Origin: Prevotella sp.
GTDB lineage: Bacteria > Bacteroidota > Bacteroidia > Bacteroidales > Bacteroidaceae
NCBI GenBank assembly: GCA_017651265.1
Contig: JAGCDO010000056.1
Location: 18,834 to 82,833 of the forward strand
Direction: 5' to 3'
Length of the DNA stretch: 64,000 nt
Under the pieces are notes generated by a model. The model was not told the DNA's origin and made no database searches. It saw nothing but the letters and a program-made list of their open reading frames with translations. The position numbers and the translations under genes are program-made. Positions 51,108 to 60,175 of this stretch are shown here, in pieces. Each line of letters opens with the position of its first letter. Within the stretch, counting starts at the first letter, position 1.

Positions 51108-54100
51108 TTGATAGACTTGAGAATACTCAGATCGATAGTAAGTACGCTTATGCTGTTGTGCGCACTGTGTTTGCAGGCACAACGGCAGTTGTTCTTTAAC
51201 CTGACCGCCGAGGAGGTGAGGATAGGGGAGACTCTGCCCGTATTCGTACATACGATGGAACTGGGGAAGAACTACGGCGATTCCACCTACACGGTAAGCA
51301 TCAAATACCCAGAGTTCATCACGATGAGCAACGAAGATGCGAAACGCTGCAAGGAATTGTGCGAACATGAACCGCAGGAACTGCCCGTAATCGTTACTGA
51401 ACAGGTGGTTGACAGGAAATGCGGCGTCATGCATATCCTGTTCTCGCCCATTGTGGTGCGCGAAGGGAAATGGATGAAGATGGTGAGCTTCATGCTCAAC
51501 ATCGAGGCTAAGGCAAATGCAACAGCCAATGTGCAAAATGTGGAGACTCGTGCCACGGCAGCTTCCTCTCGCTATGCGGAACATTCCGTGCTGGCAAGCG
51601 GCAAATGGGCGAAGATACGTATTCCTGAATCAGGCATCTATCAGCTCACCGATGCGCTCATCAAGAAAGCGGGCTTCTCTAATTTGAATAAGGTAAAGAT
51701 CTACGGATATGGTGGCGCCTTGCAACCCGAGAGAATCACAGGGAGCTATCTGACTGAGACCGACGATTTGAAAGAGGTGCCTACCTGTACGGTGAACGGG
51801 CGACGACTCTTCCATGGTCAGGGACCTGTGACATGGAGCAGCTACTATCCGCAGCGTACACGAAACCCCTTCTCCGACTACGGCTATTATTTCCTGACTG
51901 AAAGCGATGCTGAACCGTTGGCCGTTGACAGTGCGACCTTCGTGGGTTCGTTCTACCCGTCAGCCGACTATAACCACTCTCTCCATGAGGTGGATAACTT
52001 CGCGTGGTTCGAGGGAGGACGGAACCTCTTTGAGGATGATCCCATCGTGGAGGGGAAATCAAAGACCTATACCATCAAGGGAGCAGGACCGCAGGGTACG
52101 GGCTGGGACGATGAGACCTGTCTGTATGTGGCGTTGTCAACCAGTAAGGGAGCCACGGCAAGCGTGGAGATGAACGACTCGCTGCTGGGCACAATGACCT
52201 TGACGCTGAGCGACACCCACTACGATACGGGTACATCCAACGGAGCCACTTTCTATATCGAGGGCTTTAGGGATGTGAACACCGTGAAGATTACGAACAA
52301 GGAAGGAAGTGACATCCGACTCGACTATATCGGTGCGATGGCCGGAGGCTACCGTCCTGTGGAGAAACTCAGCAGTGAGTCGTTCCCGGAACCTGAATAT
52401 GTGTATAACATCACTAACCAGGACCTCCATGCCGACCAAGGCTATCAGATGGTGATCATCATCCCTGCCTCGCAGACCTTCCTGCAGCAGGCGGAACGAC
52501 TGAAGGAGTGCCATGAGAAATACGACGGACTGAAGGTCCGGATTGTGCCAGCCGATGAGCTGTTCAATGAGTTCTCCAGCGGAACACCTGACACAAATGC
52601 CTACCGTCGGTATATGAAGATGCTCTACGATAGGGCGGAGAATGATTCGGAGATGCCTCGTTACCTGTTGCTCTTCGGCGACTGTGCCTGGGATAACCGC
52701 ATGAACACCAGGACTTGGAAGAACTATAGTCCTGACGACTTCCTGCTGTGTCACGAGAGCGAGAACTCGTTCAACAGGGTGTATTGCTATGTGGACGAGA
52801 ATTTCTTCTGCTATCTTGACGATGGTGAGGGCGGTAACCCGCAGAGAACCGACCGTGCCGATGTGGCTGTAGGTCGTTTCCCCGTGCGTACGGTGGCAGA
52901 GGCCAAGACCATGGTTGACAAGGTGGTGAGCTATATCGAGAACAAGAATGCAGGAGCTTGGCAGAATACAGTCATGATCATGGGTGATGACGGAAATAAC
53001 AATGTGCACATGACCGATGCTATTGCGGCTGCCGACATCGTGCAAGCAGGGAATCCTTCCCTCTATGTGAAGCGTGTGATGTGGGATGCCTACAACCGCA
53101 CATCATCTTCCACAGGTAACACCTATCCCGACGTAACAGCACTGGTGAAACAGCAGCAAGCCAACGGTGCACTGATCATGGACTACTGCGGTCATGGCAG
53201 TGCAACGAGCATCTCGCACGAAAGAGTGTTGGGCCTGGCTGACTTCCAGAGCTTCGTGAATACGAACCTGCCGCTTTGGATTACCGCCTCTTGTGATATC
53301 ATGCCCTTTGACGGTCAGACCGACAATATCGGCGAGGCTGCCCTGTACAACACCAAGGGTGGAGCCGTGGCCTTCTTCGGTACTACAAGAACGGTATACA
53401 CCAATTATAACATGCTCATCAACACGCAATACCTCAAGGCTTTGTTTGAGCGTGACAGCAAGGGGAAGTACAACTCCATCGGCGAGGCACAACGACTGGC
53501 TAAGAACAGAATCCTGTCGAGTACGCTGATTGGCTACGACAAGGACGGAACGCCGAAGTACAGCTACGACCATACGGTGAACAAACTGCAGTATGCGCTG
53601 TTGGGCGATCCTGCCCTGGTACTGAATGTACCTACGCTTGAAGCAGTGGTCGATGAGATCAATGGAGAACCGGTGGACAAGGCTGAGGTGCTGCCTGAGA
53701 TGAAGGCAGGCTCTGTGGCTACGGTAAAGGGACATATTGAAAGGAACGGTGTGAAAGATCCGTCATTCAAGGGAACCCTGCATGCTACGGTGAGGGATGC
53801 GAAGGAAACCATCACCTGTCAGCTGAACGATACTTCCATCGATGGAGCCACGAGGGCTTTCCAATATGAAGACCGTACCAAGGTGCTGTTCAGCGGAAGC
53901 AGTAGTGTGAACGACGGTGAATTCACGTTCTCTTTCGCCATTCCCAAAGATATCAACTACAGTGGAGAGAGCGGACTGATCAATATCTACGCGCTGAAAG
54001 AGGATCTCTCGGAGGCGGCCAACGGAAACAGCGACCATTTCCTGGTGGGCGGCTCGGCATTGGCTGCAAACGACTCCATCGGACCGTCGGTGTTCTGTTA

Positions 54101-54731
54101 CCTGAACTCTCCTGACTTCGTGAATGGGGGCGACGTGAACACCACTCCGTATTTCGTAGCAGAGATTACCGACAAGGACGGACTGAATACCACAGGTAAT
54201 GGTATCGGTCATGACCTGGAACTGGTGATCGACGGTGAGATGTCGAGAACCTATAACCTGAACGATCATTTCCGTTACGACTTCGGCTCCTATACACAAG
54301 GAACCACCTATTATAGTATTCCCGCACTGAGCACTGGTAAGCACAGACTGAAGTTCCGTGCTTGGGATATCCTGAACAACTCCACCACCACGGAACTCAC
54401 TTTCAACGTGGTGCGCTCACTGAAGCCAGGCAGTCTGGACGTGAATGTTTCCCAGAACCCAGCACGGACAAGTACCACTTTCATCGTGAACCACGACCGC
54501 ATAGGCAGTCCGGTGGATGTGGAGATAGAGATCTACGACATCAGCGGTCGCCGACTGTGGAAGATTGAGAACACGGGCGTGACCACCGACGGGGCCTTTA
54601 CCACAGAGTGGGACCTGACCACAGGTAATGGGAAACTGCAGACGGGTGTCTATCTGTACCGCGTACAGCTGGGATGCGATGGAAGCAGTAAGGTGTCGAA
54701 AGCCAAGAAACTGGTGATTATCAATGAATAA
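51108..54731 (+). CDS. porU: Type IX secretion sortase PorU
   Basis: The 1207-residue cell-surface protein is a C25 (gingipain-like) cysteine peptidase that removes the C-terminal signal from type IX cargo and attaches the cargo to the surface. A signal peptide (LMLLCALCLQAQRQ) is followed by a long N-terminal domain. The C25 domain (about 440-840) has the catalytic His in DYCGHGSATSIS and Cys in ITASCDIMPFD. It ends in a type IX C-terminal domain (VEIEIYDISGRRLW...GVYLYRVQ). The start is unusual: no ATG fits, and TTG at 51108, adjacent to the FAH stop, or TTG at 51117 gives the signal peptide. Confidence 0.93.
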   Translation: MIDLRILRSIVSTLMLLCALCLQAQRQLFFNLTAEEVRIGETLPVFVHTMELGKNYGDSTYTVSIKYPEFITMSNEDAKRCKELCEHEPQELPVIVTEQVVDRKCGVMHILFSPIVVREGKWMKMVSFMLNIEAKANATANVQNVETRATAASSRYAEHSVLASGKWAKIRIPESGIYQLTDALIKKAGFSNLNKVKIYGYGGALQPERITGSYLTETDDLKEVPTCTVNGRRLFHGQGPVTWSSYYPQRTRNPFSDYGYYFLTESDAEPLAVDSATFVGSFYPSADYNHSLHEVDNFAWFEGGRNLFEDDPIVEGKSKTYTIKGAGPQGTGWDDETCLYVALSTSKGATASVEMNDSLLGTMTLTLSDTHYDTGTSNGATFYIEGFRDVNTVKITNKEGSDIRLDYIGAMAGGYRPVEKLSSESFPEPEYVYNITNQDLHADQGYQMVIIIPASQTFLQQAERLKECHEKYDGLKVRIVPADELFNEFSSGTPDTNAYRRYMKMLYDRAENDSEMPRYLLLFGDCAWDNRMNTRTWKNYSPDDFLLCHESENSFNRVYCYVDENFFCYLDDGEGGNPQRTDRADVAVGRFPVRTVAEAKTMVDKVVSYIENKNAGAWQNTVMIMGDDGNNNVHMTDAIAAADIVQAGNPSLYVKRVMWDAYNRTSSSTGNTYPDVTALVKQQQANGALIMDYCGHGSATSISHERVLGLADFQSFVNTNLPLWITASCDIMPFDGQTDNIGEAALYNTKGGAVAFFGTTRTVYTNYNMLINTQYLKALFERDSKGKYNSIGEAQRLAKNRILSSTLIGYDKDGTPKYSYDHTVNKLQYALLGDPALVLNVPTLEAVVDEINGEPVDKAEVLPEMKAGSVATVKGHIERNGVKDPSFKGTLHATVRDAKETITCQLNDTSIDGATRAFQYEDRTKVLFSGSSSVNDGEFTFSFAIPKDINYSGESGLINIYALKEDLSEAANGNSDHFLVGGSALAANDSIGPSVFCYLNSPDFVNGGDVNTTPYFVAEITDKDGLNTTGNGIGHDLELVIDGEMSRTYNLNDHFRYDFGSYTQGTTYYSIPALSTGKHRLKFRAWDILNNSTTTELTFNVVRSLKPGSLDVNVSQNPARTSTTFIVNHDRIGSPVDVEIEIYDISGRRLWKIENTGVTTDGAFTTEWDLTTGNGKLQTGVYLYRVQLGCDGSSKVSKAKKLVIINE

Positions 54732-55917
54732 ACGTAATATAAAGAATATGGAAAGAAAAGACAATAAGCGGATCATGAGAAGAGTATTTACGCTTCTTAT
54801 GCTCTTCTTGCCTCTCACTGCAGCGGCACAGGACAAGGAGGATATGTTCAATCCGGTACATGCCTCTGTGACTTCACAGACCATTGCTCCGGATGCCCGT
54901 GCAGCAGGTATGGGTGATGTGGGTGCTGCCACCGATCCTGACGTGAACTCGCAGTACTGGAACCCGGCTAAGTATCCCTTCACAATCAGTCGTGCAGGCG
55001 TGGCTCTGAACTACACCCCCTGGCTCCGTCAGCTGGTGAATGATATGGACCTGGCTTATCTGGCCGGCTACTACCGCATTGGTGACTACAGCGCGGTGAG
55101 TGGTTCGTTGCGTTATTTCTCTCTGGGTGAGGTGTTCACGAGCATGGATGATGATGCCATGACCATCAACCCGTACGAGATGTCGCTCGATGTGGCCTAC
55201 TCGCTGATGCTCAGCGAGAAGTTCTCTATTGCTGCGGGTGTGAGGTGGATCTATTCCGACCTGACCTACGACTATACCGATGACGTGTCGCCAGGTAGTG
55301 CGTTTGCAGCCGATATCGCTTGCTATTATAATAACTATGTGAATATCGGTCAGCGTGAGTGCCAGTTAGGACTGGGTTTGAACATCAGTAACATCGGTAG
55401 TAAGATCTCTTTCGGCGGTGATGACCATAGTGAGTTCATTCCTACCAATATGCGACTGGGTGCTTCGCTGATGGTGCCTGTGGATGAGTATAACCGTTTC
55501 AGTATTGCTGCCGACGCCAACAAACTGCTGGTGCCTACCTATCCAAAGGATGAGAACGGTAACTATAGTGAGGCGTATGCCGAGGATCATTATTATAATG
55601 TGAGTAGCATCAGCGGTATCTTCAAGAGCTTCAATGATGCCCCGGGTGGCTTCAAGGAAGAGCTGGAGGAGGTGAGCTGGAGTGTAGGTGCTGAGTATGT
55701 ATACCACGATCAGTTCACCCTGCGCGGTGGTTATCACCATGAAAGCGAGAACAAGGGTAACCGTAAGTACTTCACCTTAGGTGCTGGCTTCCGCATGAAC
55801 GTGTTCTCACTGGATGTGGGCTACGTGATTGCCACGGCGAAGAGTAATCCACTTGACCAGACCCTCCGCTTTACATTGGCATTCGACATGGACGGAATCA
55901 AAGACCTGTTTAGATAG
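54724..55917 (+). CDS. porV: Type IX secretion outer-membrane protein PorV
   Basis: The 397-residue beta-barrel shuttle protein carries type IX substrates to the PorU sortase. It has a signal peptide ending LPLTAAAQD and the PorV hallmark TIAPDARAAGMGDVGAATDPDV, with a barrel ending KDLFR. The first ATG (54724) overlaps the porU stop; a second ATG at 54748 (MERKDNKR) is also plausible. The porU-porV linkage is the normal one in Bacteroidota. Confidence 0.95.
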   Translation: MNKRNIKNMERKDNKRIMRRVFTLLMLFLPLTAAAQDKEDMFNPVHASVTSQTIAPDARAAGMGDVGAATDPDVNSQYWNPAKYPFTISRAGVALNYTPWLRQLVNDMDLAYLAGYYRIGDYSAVSGSLRYFSLGEVFTSMDDDAMTINPYEMSLDVAYSLMLSEKFSIAAGVRWIYSDLTYDYTDDVSPGSAFAADIACYYNNYVNIGQRECQLGLGLNISNIGSKISFGGDDHSEFIPTNMRLGASLMVPVDEYNRFSIAADANKLLVPTYPKDENGNYSEAYAEDHYYNVSSISGIFKSFNDAPGGFKEELEEVSWSVGAEYVYHDQFTLRGGYHHESENKGNRKYFTLGAGFRMNVFSLDVGYVIATAKSNPLDQTLRFTLAFDMDGIKDLFR

Positions 55918-55979
55918 TTTATAGTTTATAGTTCATAGTTCATAGTTCATAGTGCATAGTTCATAGTTGATAGTTGAGA
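55917..55979 (+). repeat. ATAGTTCATAGTTC tandem repeat between porV and ispF
   Basis: Seven or more degenerate TTATAGTT/TCATAGTT/GCATAGTT units fill the spacer. Confidence 0.8.
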
Positions 55980-55982
55980 GTT

Positions 55983-56465
55983 ATGAAGGTGAGAGTTGGA
56001 ATGGGCTTTGATGTTCACCGTTTGGTGGAAGGTCGTGATTTGTGGTTAGGAGGTATCAAGATAGAGCATTCGTTAGGATTGTTGGGACACAGTGATGCAG
56101 ACGTGCTGATTCATGCTATCTGCGATGCGCTGTTGGGCGCTGCCAATATGCGCGATATAGGCTACCACTTCCCAGACACTTCTGATGAAACGCTGGACAT
56201 GGACAGTAAGGTGATTCTCCGAAAGACCATGGAGCTGATCAAGAGCAAAGGCTATGCGTTCGGGAATCTCGATGCTACCGTATGTGCCGAACGACCGAAG
56301 ATCAATCCTCATGTGCCGGCCATGAAAAAGTGCCTGGCCGAGATCATCGGTACGGATGAGGATAACATCTCCATCAAGGCTACCACCACCGAAAAGTTGG
56401 GCTTTACCGGTCGTGAAGAAGGTATGAGTGCCTATGCCACCGTACTGATTACCAAAGAGGACTAA
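55983..56465 (+). CDS. ispF: 2-C-methyl-D-erythritol 2,4-cyclodiphosphate synthase
   Basis: The 160-residue enzyme of the non-mevalonate isoprenoid pathway has GMGFDVHRLVEGRDLWLGG (zinc-binding D and H), LLGHSDADVLIHAICDALLG, and TTTEKLGFTGREEGM. It catalyses the step two after IspD, whose gene at the right end of the window is interrupted. The start at 55983 gives the usual N-terminus. Confidence 0.97.
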   Translation: MKVRVGMGFDVHRLVEGRDLWLGGIKIEHSLGLLGHSDADVLIHAICDALLGAANMRDIGYHFPDTSDETLDMDSKVILRKTMELIKSKGYAFGNLDATVCAERPKINPHVPAMKKCLAEIIGTDEDNISIKATTTEKLGFTGREEGMSAYATVLITKED

Positions 56466-56587
56466 ATAAGGCGTTTTTCTTATCATTTTGCAGGTGTTAT
56501 CGCACACAATACTTGATTTGCATCAAGAAAAACGTTATTTTTTGCCAAAATATAAGTAGAATCCATTGCGGATTTGCAAAATCGTTG

Positions 56588-56595
56588 TACCTTTG
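56588..56595 (+). promoter_or_regulatory. -7 element of a small independent transcript
   Basis: TACCTTTG in GTTGTACCTTTGCATCG. No larger gene begins before the terminator at 56756. Confidence 0.75.
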
Positions 56596-56675
56596 CATCG
56601 TCAAAAGGTTAATAGATTGTTTAGGTTAGTAGTAATAGATTTAGGTTTTTAGTTATTAGATTAAGGTAAGTTTTC

Positions 56676-56723
56676 ATGATTGTTGAAATGGATGACAATG
56701 GTAACCGTGAGGTTCCCATTTGA
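56676..56723 (+). CDS. Micro-ORF, 15 aa, within the small transcript
   Basis: MIVEMDDNGNREVPI, an acidic peptide with a stop at 56721. It is the only ATG-started frame of note in the unit. It may be a translated microprotein or chance; there is no family evidence. Confidence 0.3.
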   Translation: MIVEMDDNGNREVPI

Positions 56724-56755
56724 TTCAGAAAAGGATTTTTAGTTAAACATAGTTG

Positions 56756-56795
56756 ATACGTTGCAGCTCGTGGTGAGTTGTAACGTATTTTTTTT
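56756..56795 (+). terminator. Strong intrinsic terminator of the small transcript
   Basis: ATACGTTGCAGCTC (56756-56769) pairs with GAGTTGTAACGTAT (56775-56788) over 14 bp (two G-U), loop GTGGT, followed by a run of T to 56795. Confidence 0.92.
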
Positions 56796-56830
56796 CTATG
56801 CGTTTTATTCCACAGTATGATTTTTTTTCG

Positions 56831-56838
56831 TACTTTTG
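56831..56838 (+). promoter_or_regulatory. -7 element of the glycosyltransferase pair
   Basis: TACTTTTG ends 8 nt before the ATG at 56847, a near-leaderless start. Confidence 0.7.
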
Positions 56839-56846
56839 TCCCCACT

Positions 56847-58112
56847 ATGAGAGTACTGATTGTGAATACGAGTGAGAAGACCGGAGGAGCCGCACTGGCT
56901 GCCAACCGTCTGATGGAGGCACTGAAGAACAATGGTGCAAAGGCCATGATGCTGGTACGTGACAAGGAGACCGACCAGATCAGCGTGGCGGCCCTGCCGC
57001 AGCAGTGGCGCCTCAGGTGGTCTTTCCTTTGGGAACGCTGGTGTGTGTTCTGGCGTCTCCACTTCCGCAGAAAGCATTTGTTTGATGTCGATATAGCCAA
57101 TACAGGTGCAGATATCACAAAGACCCGTGAGTTTCAGGAGGCTGATATCATCCATCTGCATTGGATCAATCAAGGTATGTTGTCGTTGAAGGGTATCCGC
57201 AGAATCCTTGAAAGCGGTAAGCCGGTGGTGTGGACCATGCATGATATATGGCCAGCCACAGCCATCTGTCATCTCACCCTCGACTGCAGGCAGTTTGAAG
57301 GGCAGTGCGCTCGTTGCCGACTCCTACCGGGAGGAGGTTCCAAGAACGACCTATCCTCCCGTGTCTGGCGCAAGAAAAAGAAAATGCTCGAAGGTCAGCA
57401 TATATCGTTTGTCGCTTGCAGTAAGTGGCTGGCCAGCGAAGCCCAGAATAGCGGTCTGCTGCAAGGACAGTCGGTCACGAGTATTCCCAACCCCATTGAC
57501 ACCCGCATCTATTGTCCGTCCGATCGTCTGAAGGCCCGCCAGGCCGCAGGTCTTCCACAGGAAGGTCGTATCATCTTGTTCGTATCGCAAAGGGCCACGA
57601 ACCCCTACAAGGGTATGCAGTACCTGATAGAAGCCTGTCATCTTCTTGCACAACAGTATCCCGACATGGTGCAAAACACTGCTGTGGCCATCTTGGGCGG
57701 TCATGCCGAGGAACTGACGGGTAAGCTCCCGTTCCCCACTCATGCCCTGGGTTATATCAACGATGAGCATAAGGTGGTCAGCGTGTATAACGCCGCCGAT
57801 GTGTTTGTGCTGCCCTCTCTCTCAGAGAATCTTCCCAATACCATCATGGAGGCGATGGCCTGTGGTATTCCCAGCGTAGGCTTCCGTGTTGGAGGAATCC
57901 CAGAGGAGATAGACCATTGTCAGAACGGCTATGTAGCCAACTACAAGGATGCTGCCGATCTGGCCAAAGGAATACGGTGGGCTTTGGATGAGGCCGACCG
58001 TGAAGAGGTGAAGAAAGCCTGTCTGATGAAGGTGGCCCGTAACTATTCGCAGCAGAGTGTCGCCAAGCGATATATGGACATATATGAGTCGATGGTTCTT
58101 CCCCAGAATTAA
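56847..58112 (+). CDS. Glycosyltransferase family 4
   Basis: The 421-residue GT-B enzyme opens MRVLIVNTSEKTGGAALAAN, has IHLHWINQGMLSLKGIRRI in the acceptor domain, and carries the GT4 donor signature PSLSENLPNTIMEAMACGIP with a catalytic-type Glu pair, then the GGIPEEI loop. A DIWPATAICH segment and a Cys-rich CARCRLLPGG patch resemble GT4 enzymes of surface polysaccharide loci. The start at 56847 is favoured by the promoter just upstream. The next gene starts 12 nt later. Confidence 0.92.
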   Translation: MRVLIVNTSEKTGGAALAANRLMEALKNNGAKAMMLVRDKETDQISVAALPQQWRLRWSFLWERWCVFWRLHFRRKHLFDVDIANTGADITKTREFQEADIIHLHWINQGMLSLKGIRRILESGKPVVWTMHDIWPATAICHLTLDCRQFEGQCARCRLLPGGGSKNDLSSRVWRKKKKMLEGQHISFVACSKWLASEAQNSGLLQGQSVTSIPNPIDTRIYCPSDRLKARQAAGLPQEGRIILFVSQRATNPYKGMQYLIEACHLLAQQYPDMVQNTAVAILGGHAEELTGKLPFPTHALGYINDEHKVVSVYNAADVFVLPSLSENLPNTIMEAMACGIPSVGFRVGGIPEEIDHCQNGYVANYKDAADLAKGIRWALDEADREEVKKACLMKVARNYSQQSVAKRYMDIYESMVLPQN

Positions 58113-58124
58113 AGAAAGATCATC

Positions 58125-58916
58125 ATGAAGATATCCATTATCACCGTTACCTATAACGCCGCCAGCGTCCTGTCACGCACCCTCGACAGCGTGAAAAGTC
58201 AGTCGTGGCAACAGATAGAGCACCTTATTATCGATGGGGCCTCGAAGGATGAAACCGTTAGTATGGCTGAGACCTACAAGGCACAGTGCCCGTACGAGGT
58301 GGTGATCCTATCCGAGCCAGACAAAGGTCTCTATGATGCCATGAATAAAGGTCTGCGGTTGGCAACAGGCGACTACCTGGTGTTCCTGAATGCGGGAGAC
58401 ACACTACACGCCGCCGACACCCTCGAAACAATTTTCCGCTCGGCTCTGCCGCTTCGCTACGCGAAGAATTGTCAATTGTCAATTGTCAATTGTCAAAGAC
58501 CTGGAGTGCTCTACGGCGATACGGCCATTACCGATGAACAAGGACAATTCCTTCACCTGCGCCGACTGCGTCCTCCCAAGAAGCTCTCGTGGAAGTCGTT
58601 CCGTCAGGGAATGCTCGTCTGTCATCAGGCTTTCTATGCCTTGACCGATATTGCAAAGGAAATCCCCTACGACCCGCGTTACCGTTATTCAGCCGATGTT
58701 GACTGGTGTATCAGGGTGATGAAGGAGGCGCAGCAACGACAGCTTCCGCTGGTAAATACACATGCTATCGTGGCCGACTATCAGGAGGAAGGGCAGACCA
58801 CCATTCATCACCGCGATTCGCTGAAGGAACGGTTCGACGTGATGCGCCGCCACTACGGACTGTTCTCCACGGTTTGCATGCACATCTGGTTTGTCTTCAG
58901 ACAACTCATCAAATGA
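58125..58916 (+). CDS. Glycosyltransferase family 2
   Basis: The 263-residue GT-A enzyme has KISIITVTYNAASVLSRTLD, the LIIDGASKDET strand, and the SEPDKGLYDAMNKGLRLATG block with DxD-type residues. About 21 residues near 105-125 (SALPLRYAKNCQLSIVNCQ) are encoded by repeat family D followed by four AATTGTC units, in frame, between the usual donor domain and GVLYGDTAITD. The insertion lies in a loop, so activity may be kept. Probably co-transcribed with the upstream GT4. Confidence 0.9.
   Translation: MKISIITVTYNAASVLSRTLDSVKSQSWQQIEHLIIDGASKDETVSMAETYKAQCPYEVVILSEPDKGLYDAMNKGLRLATGDYLVFLNAGDTLHAADTLETIFRSALPLRYAKNCQLSIVNCQRPGVLYGDTAITDEQGQFLHLRRLRPPKKLSWKSFRQGMLVCHQAFYALTDIAKEIPYDPRYRYSADVDWCIRVMKEAQQRQLPLVNTHAIVADYQEEGQTTIHHRDSLKERFDVMRRHYGLFSTVCMHIWFVFRQLIK
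58437..58494 (+). repeat. Repeat family D plus four AATTGTC units inside the GT2 gene
   Basis: CGCTCGGCTCTGCCGCTT (58437-58454) is the exact inverse complement of 47590-47607. A hairpin CTTCGC-TAC-GCGAAG (58452-58466) follows, then AATTGTC x4 (58467-58494). Confidence 0.85.
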
Positions 58917-58918
58917 AA

Positions 58919-58953
58919 AAGGGACTCGCCGTAGCGAACCCCTTCTCATCTCA
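58919..58953. terminator. Imperfect hairpin between converging GT2 and M23 genes
   Basis: AAGGGACTCGC-CGTA-GCGAACCCCTT pairs with two central mismatches. On minus it is followed by a T run. Confidence 0.5.
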
Positions 58954-58975
58954 TATATAAAGTATCACCTTTTTC

Positions 58976-59935
58976 TTAAGAGAATTTCAGCACCTGTCCC
59001 ACCTTGATGTTGGAGTTCTTACCCAGTCGGTTGATCTTGCGGAGCTGGTCAACAGTGAGACCGTGACTCTTGGCAATGGAAAAGAGCGTCTCGCCCTTCT
59101 GAACCTTGTGGGTTGTGGCCTTCGGTGCAGCAGCCGTTTTCTTTACGTTTGTAGCAGGCTTAGCAGATGTCTGGTCATTGGGCTCGCCAATAACGGGAAC
59201 ATTCTGCACCTCAGTCTTCGGCTGCACATTCTTGGCAATGGTAGTCTGCTTTCTGGCGTTACTGTTGCGGAACATATAGTAGTCGCCTGTCACATCCTGG
59301 TTCTTGAAGTCGAACATCAGGGCAGGATCAAGGGCCACGCCGCACAGACGGGTCTCGAAATGCAGGTGAGAACCCGTGCTTCGTCCTGTATTACCACCCA
59401 GACCGATGGGATCACCAGCCTTCACGTTCTGGTTCTCGTTCACCAGTCGCTTGGACATATGTCCGTAGATGGTCTCCAAACCATTATGGTGGCGAATCAC
59501 CACATAGTTACCGTAGCCGGCAGCCTCGTAGTTGGCCACACGGATCTTTCCATCGAAGGCAGCACGGATAGTATCGCCGATATAAACCTTCACGTCAATA
59601 CCCTTGTGCATACGTCCCCAACGGCGACCGTAGTTACTGGTTACAACCCTGCTGGGTGTAGGCATATGATAGCCACGGAGGTCGATCCTGAAGGAATCAG
59701 GCAATTCAGTAGCACGGTGTGCATACTTATTGCTCCATTCTGAATAAAGTTGTGATGATAACGATTGAGCCTGTTCACGCTGCAAGATGTTGCGGAGGGC
59801 TACTGTATCTACTGCTTTCATTTTCCGGTCGATCGGTGCTTGGCGAGCCAGCAGGTCTTGTCCCATTACTGGTGTTGCGGCCAAAGCCAATACGACAGTC
59901 ATTGCAAATGTTCTTATTCTTTTTTGTAAATGCAT
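58976..59935 (-). CDS. M23 family metallopeptidase with LysM domain
   Basis: The 319-residue secreted peptidoglycan endopeptidase or its regulator has a signal peptide (ALAATPVMGQD). The M23 domain (about 90-205) has GRMHKGIDVKVYIGD, VIRHHNGLETIYGHMSK and GSHLHFETR, which hold the zinc-binding His and Asp residues. A Pro/Thr/Lys-rich linker and a C-terminal LysM motif (KVQKGETLFSIAKSHG...GQVLKFS) follow. All metal ligands are present, so it may be active. The ATG at 59935 is preferred over a TTG two codons upstream. Confidence 0.93.
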   Translation of the reverse strand: MHLQKRIRTFAMTVVLALAATPVMGQDLLARQAPIDRKMKAVDTVALRNILQREQAQSLSSQLYSEWSNKYAHRATELPDSFRIDLRGYHMPTPSRVVTSNYGRRWGRMHKGIDVKVYIGDTIRAAFDGKIRVANYEAAGYGNYVVIRHHNGLETIYGHMSKRLVNENQNVKAGDPIGLGGNTGRSTGSHLHFETRLCGVALDPALMFDFKNQDVTGDYYMFRNSNARKQTTIAKNVQPKTEVQNVPVIGEPNDQTSAKPATNVKKTAAAPKATTHKVQKGETLFSIAKSHGLTVDQLRKINRLGKNSNIKVGQVLKFS

Positions 59936-60029
59936 AATCAATTTTTTCGCCTGAAAAGTAGGCAGTTAATAGTGTTCAGTGGAAAGCCGATAAAAGATAA
60001 ACAACCATCGGTTTTACCAAAAATCGTTG

Positions 60030-60037
60030 CAAAGATA
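60030..60037 (-). promoter_or_regulatory. -7 element of the M23 gene
   Basis: TATCTTTG on minus, about 95 nt before the start. Confidence 0.65.
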
Positions 60038-60175
60038 GGAAAAATAATTGGATATGAGTGTGATATTAACAGTTTTTATTCCCTATTTAACTATTTATAT
60101 GCACATTTCATGTATTTTGTGCACGTTCACATCCAATAATTAACGATTTTGTGTATCATCATGCATTTCATGGTT

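Larger units (their letters stand above)
56601..56795 (+). ncRNA. Small transcription unit of about 195 nt (sRNA or micro-ORF mRNA)
   Basis: The unit is bounded by the -7 element at 56588-56595 and a strong intrinsic terminator. It starts with A/U-rich TTAGGTT/TAGATT repeats and contains a 15-codon ORF at 56676-56723. It lies alone between ispF and a glycosyltransferase gene. Known Bacteroidota small RNAs are defined by this same promoter-terminator layout; I cannot name a family. Confidence 0.6.
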
